Assembly: GCA_021796315.1 (NCBI GenBank)
Contig: JAJYOH010000161.1
Location: forward strand, 1-10,698
From: Chloroflexota bacterium
GTDB lineage: Bacteria > Chloroflexota > Anaerolineae > Anaerolineales > Villigracilaceae
DNA length: 10,698 nt
Direction of reading: 5' to 3'
This document shows, piece by piece, positions 7,468-10,698 of the stretch (its first letter is position 1; the number at the start of each line of letters is the position of its first letter). A program made the translations under genes and the position numbers. The notes beneath the pieces are model-generated. The model did not search any database. It worked only from the letters and a program-made list of their open reading frames with translations, and was not told where the DNA came from.

Positions 7468-8238
7468 ATGGAATTCAAAGGCATGGATCAACTTCGCAAG
7501 CATGTTCCTGATCTGCAGACGCCGGGCGGTGAAGCGCGCGTCGGTTTGACAATGCTGGGAATGATCGCGCTGGTTACGTTGTTCTTCATCTGGGTGGACT
7601 GGGGTTTCCCCGAATGGATGCCGGACGGCGAGATCGTGGTCATGGCGCTCGGCTTTCTCATTCTCTCACTATTCTTCTCACGCAAAAAAATCTACCAGCA
7701 AAAATACGGCGAACTGGCCTATCGCAATGCCTTCGCACATTTTGCCATTCCCGGCCTCGGCATAATTCTTGCATCGGTTTTTCATAATGGCTACATGCCC
7801 GGCCCGGAAATTCCGGATGTGGTTTGGTGGAAGATGGTTCTGATCTGGGCAGGCTGGGTTTTCATCATCGTTGGCGCGGCGATTTGGTTTCGCGCCATCT
7901 TCGCCTTCGGTGCGGACAATCTCGCCTTGCTTTATGTTTATTTCCCAGAGGAAGGCCGCCTCATAGATTCAAATATTTACAGCGTCCTTCGCCATCCCAC
8001 CTACGCGGGAGTGCTTCGCATCGGCATCGGACTCGGTCTGCTCAACGCCAATTGGTACGCGCTCATCATCGCGCTGTTAATGCCGCTCGGCATGACCGGC
8101 TGGATTCGTCTCGTTGAAGAAAAAGAATTGATCGAACGTTTTCCAAATTACGAGGAATATCGCAAACGAGTCCCGGCATTTTTCCCGAAGCTAAAAGATC
8201 TCGGCAAGTTCTTTCGTTTCCTGATCGCGGGAGGGTAA
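7468..8238 (+). CDS. ICMT/PEMT-like membrane methyltransferase
   Basis: The 256-residue membrane protein has an N-terminal polar segment (1-25), about five to six hydrophobic segments, and a C-terminal region typical of the isoprenylcysteine carboxyl methyltransferase / phospholipid methyltransferase fold. The diagnostic residues are YSVLRHPTYAG (171-181), then EEKEL (217-221) and the YEEYRKRVPAFFP ending (228-240). In ICMT and PEMT families the RHPxY and EExEL segments bind S-adenosylmethionine at the membrane face. The substrate of bacterial members is mostly unknown and could be a lipid or isoprenoid. The gene has its own promoter and a strong ribosome binding site. Its stop is one base before the GTG of the next gene, so the two are translated together. 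Confidence 0.85.
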   Translation: MEFKGMDQLRKHVPDLQTPGGEARVGLTMLGMIALVTLFFIWVDWGFPEWMPDGEIVVMALGFLILSLFFSRKKIYQQKYGELAYRNAFAHFAIPGLGIILASVFHNGYMPGPEIPDVVWWKMVLIWAGWVFIIVGAAIWFRAIFAFGADNLALLYVYFPEEGRLIDSNIYSVLRHPTYAGVLRIGIGLGLLNANWYALIIALLMPLGMTGWIRLVEEKELIERFPNYEEYRKRVPAFFPKLKDLGKFFRFLIAGG

Positions 8239-8239
8239 C

Positions 8240-9316
8240 GTGAACATCTTGATTCTCGGCGGATATGGCTACACTGGCAGATTACTCGCCAAACATTTAC
8301 TTGCGCAAACAAAATATCAAATCGTCATTGCCGGACGACATCTCGACAAAGCGCAGACTCTCGTGGATGGACTTCACGATTCACGCGCCACAGCCCGACA
8401 AGTGGATGCGTCGGATTCTGTCAGCCTGAAAAATGCACTTCAGGGCGTGGACTTTTTGCTGGTCGCCGCGCCGACGACTCACCACACCGAAACAGTTATC
8501 CGCGCCGCACTCGACGCAGGCGTGGATTATCTCGATGTGCAATTCTCGCCCGAGAAAATAAAAATCTTGAATGCTCATGCAAAAGAAATGCAAGACAAAA
8601 AATTATGTTTTATCACCGAAGCAGGATTCCATCCCGGCCTGCCTGCTGCGCTGATCCGTTATGCCGCATCCAAAATGGACAGCATTGAGTCCGCCTCGAC
8701 TGCCGGTTATTTGAACGTCGGCACATCCATGCCTTACACCGATGCCGTGGATGAATTAATGGAAAGTTTCATTGATTACCAAACTCAAGTTTACAAAAAC
8801 GGCGCGTGGACAAAATCAACTTCCTACGATATTTGCAAATTCGATTTCGGCGAAGGCATCGGCAAACGCGATTGTTATTCCATGTTTTTTGAAGAGTTGC
8901 GCGCCCTGCCGGAAATGTATCCATCCTTGAAAAATGTCGGCTTCTACATGGCAGGTGGAGGCTGGCTGGCGGATTCACTGACCATGATCGTTTTGCTCGG
9001 CTTGAAGATCGCGCCCAAACGCGGACTCAGGCCGATGGGCAAACTCATGTGGTGGATCATGACCAAACTTCCGAAGCCTCCTTATCGCGTGGTGCTGGCA
9101 GTCGAAGCCAAAGGCCAATTAAACGGACGCCCGCTCGAGGTCCGTGTGAGAAGCGAACATGAGGACGGTTACGAGTTCACCGCGATTCCCGTCGTCGCGT
9201 TCATAATGCAATATAATAAGGCTCGGCGTCCCGGCCTGCACATGATGGGACATCTGGCCGAGCCGGATCGTCTTTTCAAAGACATGGAGCAAATGGGCGT
9301 CCGCATCACAACATAA
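8240..9316 (+). CDS. Saccharopine-dehydrogenase-like NAD(P)-binding oxidoreductase
   Basis: The 358-residue protein opens with a Rossmann dinucleotide-binding motif, MNILILGGYGYTGR (glycines 7, 8, 10 and 13), followed by an AGR segment (31-33) at the end of the second strand that often contacts NADP phosphate. AAPTTHHTETVIRAALDAG (76-94) and AGFHPGLPAAL (128-138) correspond to the conserved positions of the saccharopine dehydrogenase family. The remainder includes a moderately hydrophobic stretch (about 233-280) that may contact a membrane or lipid. The substrate is unknown; relatives are often annotated as saccharopine dehydrogenase or trans-acting enoyl reductase without proof. The GTG start is preceded by GGGAGGG at the end of the previous gene. 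Its last 11 bases overlap the 3' end of murI on the opposite strand. Confidence 0.85.
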   Translation: MNILILGGYGYTGRLLAKHLLAQTKYQIVIAGRHLDKAQTLVDGLHDSRATARQVDASDSVSLKNALQGVDFLLVAAPTTHHTETVIRAALDAGVDYLDVQFSPEKIKILNAHAKEMQDKKLCFITEAGFHPGLPAALIRYAASKMDSIESASTAGYLNVGTSMPYTDAVDELMESFIDYQTQVYKNGAWTKSTSYDICKFDFGEGIGKRDCYSMFFEELRALPEMYPSLKNVGFYMAGGGWLADSLTMIVLLGLKIAPKRGLRPMGKLMWWIMTKLPKPPYRVVLAVEAKGQLNGRPLEVRVRSEHEDGYEFTAIPVVAFIMQYNKARRPGLHMMGHLAEPDRLFKDMEQMGVRITT

Positions 9317-10133
9317 CCGTATGATCATCCAGCCACGTCACAGATTGAACATTTCCACCTTTCCCCAGCAACTTTAGCAACAGGCTTTGCATCGCGTCCG
9401 CCGGGCCAGACGTAAAATAGCGGACATCTCCACGCGTCCCCGCCGGGAGCTTCAAGCCATCCGCTTCAAGCAGACGTTTGGCCTGCCTCGCCACCGAGGG
9501 AGCCGGGTCAATCACCCGCACCTTGTCCCCCACGATCCGCTCAATAAGCGGGATCACAAACGGATAGTGGGTACAGCCCAAAACCACTGTGTCAATATTT
9601 TGCGCAAGCATCGGATGAAGCGCATCTTCCAAAATATGACGCGTCTCCGGCCCATCCAGATCGCCCTTCTCGATTTGCTGTACCAATCCCAAACACGTGC
9701 TTTGCAACAACTCTACGCCTGTTGCAAATCTTTCCACCACCGACGCGTACAACGCGCCCTGAAACGTTGCAGGTGTTGCCAAGACTCCGACCACACCGGA
9801 TTCCGTCCACTCGGCGGCAGGCTTAACGGCCGGTTCCATGCCGACGAAGGAAATATTTGGAAATGTTTCGCGCAGAAATTTCAAAGCCGCGGCGGAGGCC
9901 GTGTTACAAGCCACGACAATTATTTTTGCATTTTGCTCAAGTAAAAATCTCACAATCCCCTCCGAGAAGTTTTGGATCTGCTTCATCGGACGCGGCCCGT
10001 ATGGCACATGCCTTTGATCGCCAAAATAAATGACCGACTCTTCGGGCATCAGCTCACGAATGGCGCGCAGTACGGAAAGTCCGCCGACGCCGGAGTCAAA
10101 TACACCGATGGATGAGTTTGCATGTGATAGCAT
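9306..10133 (-). CDS. murI: Glutamate racemase
   Basis: The 275-residue cytoplasmic enzyme interconverts L- and D-glutamate for peptidoglycan synthesis, with no cofactor. Diagnostic motifs are IGVFDSGVGGLSVLR (9-23), YFGDQRHVPYG (36-46), VACNTASAAAL (74-84) with catalytic Cys76, and VLGCTHYPF (184-192) with catalytic Cys187. Length is normal for the family. The ATG at 10133 is the only usable upstream start in frame before a stop. It has no Shine-Dalgarno (the bases before it read TTTCCCT), while a TATACT box lies on the same strand at 10145-10140, so the mRNA may be leaderless. The gene converges on the oxidoreductase gene with an 11-base overlap and diverges from hicBA. A near-copy of its codons 7-20 lies beyond hicA. 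Confidence 0.96.
   Translation of the reverse strand: MLSHANSSIGVFDSGVGGLSVLRAIRELMPEESVIYFGDQRHVPYGPRPMKQIQNFSEGIVRFLLEQNAKIIVVACNTASAAALKFLRETFPNISFVGMEPAVKPAAEWTESGVVGVLATPATFQGALYASVVERFATGVELLQSTCLGLVQQIEKGDLDGPETRHILEDALHPMLAQNIDTVVLGCTHYPFVIPLIERIVGDKVRVIDPAPSVARQAKRLLEADGLKLPAGTRGDVRYFTSGPADAMQSLLLKLLGKGGNVQSVTWLDDHTVML
10073..10111 (-). repeat. murI-proximal copy of a 39-base direct repeat flanking hicBA
   Basis: This stretch, part of the murI coding sequence encoding about SIGVFDSGVGGLS, recurs at 10654-10692 in the same orientation. By eye 36 of 39 bases are identical, with differences at 10092, 10105 and 10109. The two copies bracket the murI start, the shared promoter region, hicB and hicA. 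Confidence 0.85.
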
Positions 10134-10147
10134 AGGGAAAGTATAAT
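10118..10147 (+). promoter_or_regulatory. Promoter of hicBA
   Basis: A consensus -10 box TATAAT (10142-10147) is preceded, 18 bases upstream, by TTGCAT (10118-10123) as a possible -35. Transcription would start near 10154 and run into hicB. The -35 box lies inside the first codons of murI on the other strand, so transcription of the two divergent units may interfere. The AT-rich palindrome TAATATATTA (10144-10153) overlaps the -10 region and could be an operator or simply part of back-to-back -10 boxes. Confidence 0.6.
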
Positions 10148-10162
10148 ATATTATGAATCGTG

Positions 10163-10168
10163 AAAGGA
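10163..10168 (+). promoter_or_regulatory. Ribosome binding site of hicB
   Basis: AAAGGA is followed by seven bases and the ATG at 10176, a good spacing. It supports this start for the short hicB gene. Confidence 0.65.
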
Positions 10169-10175
10169 AAACAAA

Positions 10176-10415
10176 ATGTTAACTTCATACATTCATGCCG
10201 CGATGTTGCTGGCAAAATATGAAATCCTTGAGGATCACACCTATTACGGTGAAATCCCCGGCTTTCAGGGAGTATGGGCAAATGCGGATTCACTAGATGC
10301 CTGCCGGGAGGAATTGCAGAGCGCACTGGAAGACTGGCTTGTACTAGGCCTGCGTATGGGACACGAACTGCCCGTTGTTGCAGGAATTAACCTTACGCCC
10401 GTTGAGGCGCATTAA
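10176..10415 (+). CDS. hicB: HicB-family antitoxin (short form, no DNA-binding domain)
   Basis: The 79-residue protein matches the N-terminal HicB fold: LLAKYEILEDHTYYGEIPGFQGV (about 11-33) with the conserved Y-x-G-x-I-P-G-F-x-G-V pattern, then a helix-rich part ANADSLDACREELQSALEDW (35-54). Such proteins bind and block the HicA toxin. Longer HicB proteins add a C-terminal ribbon-helix-helix or helix-turn-helix domain for autorepression; this one ends soon after the HicB fold (PVVAGINLTPVEAH), so self-regulation would need another factor. Its stop overlaps the hicA start (TAATG), giving coupled translation in the order antitoxin-toxin, the reverse of the E. coli hicA-hicB order. An orphan solitary HicB-like protein is unlikely given the neighbour. 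Confidence 0.88.
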   Translation: MLTSYIHAAMLLAKYEILEDHTYYGEIPGFQGVWANADSLDACREELQSALEDWLVLGLRMGHELPVVAGINLTPVEAH

Positions 10416-10633
10416 TGCCCCTATTTGGTTCAATCAAGCGCAAAGATTTGATACGCGCCTTGAAACAAGCTGGCTTTGACGGGCCTCATGCAGGCGGTAA
10501 ACATGAATTTATGGTGAGGGAGAATTTGCGGTTAACATTGCCAAACCCGCATCAGGGAGAAACTGGCAAAGACTTGCTTTCCAGGATTTTAAAACAGGCG
10601 GGCATCTCACGCGAAGACTGGGAAAAATTGTAG
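10415..10633 (+). CDS. hicA: HicA-family mRNA interferase toxin
   Basis: The 72-residue protein belongs to the HicA/YcfA family of double-stranded-RNA-binding-fold toxins that cleave mRNA and stop growth when free of HicB. It has the usual start SIKRKDLIRALKQAGF (6-21), the segment GGKHEFM (27-33) with the likely catalytic His30, RLTLPNPHQGE (39-49), and the C-terminal helix LLSRILKQAGISREDW (54-69). Length is normal. The catalytic His and the surrounding Gly residues are intact, so the toxin may be active. The start overlaps the hicB stop by one base. The 3' end is 16 bases before a hairpin and 20 bases before the murI-like repeat copy. Confidence 0.9.
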   Translation: MPLFGSIKRKDLIRALKQAGFDGPHAGGKHEFMVRENLRLTLPNPHQGETGKDLLSRILKQAGISREDWEKL

Positions 10634-10649
10634 AATATCGCACGCACTT

Positions 10650-10668
10650 TCGGCGGAAAGTCCGCCGA
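10650..10668 (+). other. Hairpin after hicA
   Basis: TCGGCGGA (10650-10657) and TCCGCCGA (10661-10668) are a perfect 8-base inverted repeat around AAG. It could act as a weak terminator or a stabilising 3' hairpin for hicBA, but no T-run follows. The right arm belongs to the murI-like repeat, so the hairpin may be a by-product of that junction. Confidence 0.5.
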
Positions 10669-10698
10669 CGCCCGAGTCAAATACATCGAGGGGATTTT
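10654..10698 (-). pseudogene. murI 5'-end fragment beyond hicA (continues outside window)
   Basis: Read on the minus strand, the bases from the right edge encode NPLDVFDSGVGGLS, which carries the MurI N-terminal signature FDSGVGGLS in the frame matching intact murI. The similarity stops at 10654: the next codons read AESACDILQFFPVFA and reach a stop at 10609-10607, antisense to the end of hicA, with no further resemblance to MurI. It is 36/39 identical to 10073-10111. It looks like a displaced or duplicated murI start. Whether an ATG lies beyond the right edge cannot be seen. A new gene that merely shares the motif is possible but less likely given the nucleotide identity. Confidence 0.6.

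Noticed and set aside
9387..9944. 185-codon open frame on the plus strand antisense to murI
   Set aside because: It is rich in Arg, His and Cys, as expected for the reverse of a GC-rich gene, and overlaps the catalytic core of murI, which is clearly the real gene.
6574..10633. A joint defence island formed by the CPBP protein and hicBA
   Set aside because: The two are about 2.8 kb apart with ordinary metabolic genes and murI between them, and nothing else in the window looks like a defence effector or sensor.
10650..10698. Rho-independent terminator after hicA
   Set aside because: The hairpin is perfect but short and is followed by mixed sequence instead of a T-run, so it is listed only as a hairpin.

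Overview
The window looks like chromosomal DNA of a Chloroflexota bacterium, most likely class Anaerolineae. This rests on the general look of the proteins (a GT-C-type membrane protein, a three-gene acyl-CoA carboxylase, an ICMT-like methyltransferase), the roughly 50-57 % GC of most genes, and an interspersed palindromic repeat of the GTCATTGCGAGG...CCTCGCAA type that I recall as common in such genomes. The taxon is inferred, not proven.

Left part (1-6543, all plus strand) is one tightly packed, probably co-transcribed run. It begins with a multi-spanning GT-C-like membrane protein cut by the left edge. A four-helix membrane protein follows, starting on a TAATG overlap. Then come the three parts of a biotin-dependent acyl-CoA carboxylase: the carboxyltransferase (2229-3779), biotin carboxylase (3903-5414) and biotin carrier protein (5426-5923). 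A CYTH-domain protein (5932-6543) closes the run. Together the three carboxylase genes supply all activities needed to carboxylate an acyl-CoA, probably propionyl-CoA. The only real gap in the run, between carboxyltransferase and biotin carboxylase, is filled by a degenerate palindromic repeat that also creates a false upstream start for the biotin carboxylase.

Middle part (6574-9316, plus strand): an AT-richer CPBP-family membrane protease gene that stands out in composition. It is followed by a clear promoter driving a two-gene unit: an ICMT-like membrane methyltransferase and a saccharopine-dehydrogenase-like NAD(P) oxidoreductase.

Right part (9306-10698): glutamate racemase murI on the minus strand, overlapping the oxidoreductase gene tail to tail. 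Divergent from it is a small hicB-hicA toxin-antitoxin pair with its own promoter. Immediately beyond hicA lies a 39-base near-copy (36/39) of the start of murI, in the same orientation and still encoding the FDSGVGGLS signature. The hicBA module is therefore bracketed by two copies of the murI 5' end. This is the most unusual structure in the window and suggests that hicBA arrived by an event that duplicated or displaced the start of murI.

No tRNA, rRNA, CRISPR array, insertion sequence or complete novel multi-gene system was recognised. No stretch longer than about 125 bases lacks a gene.
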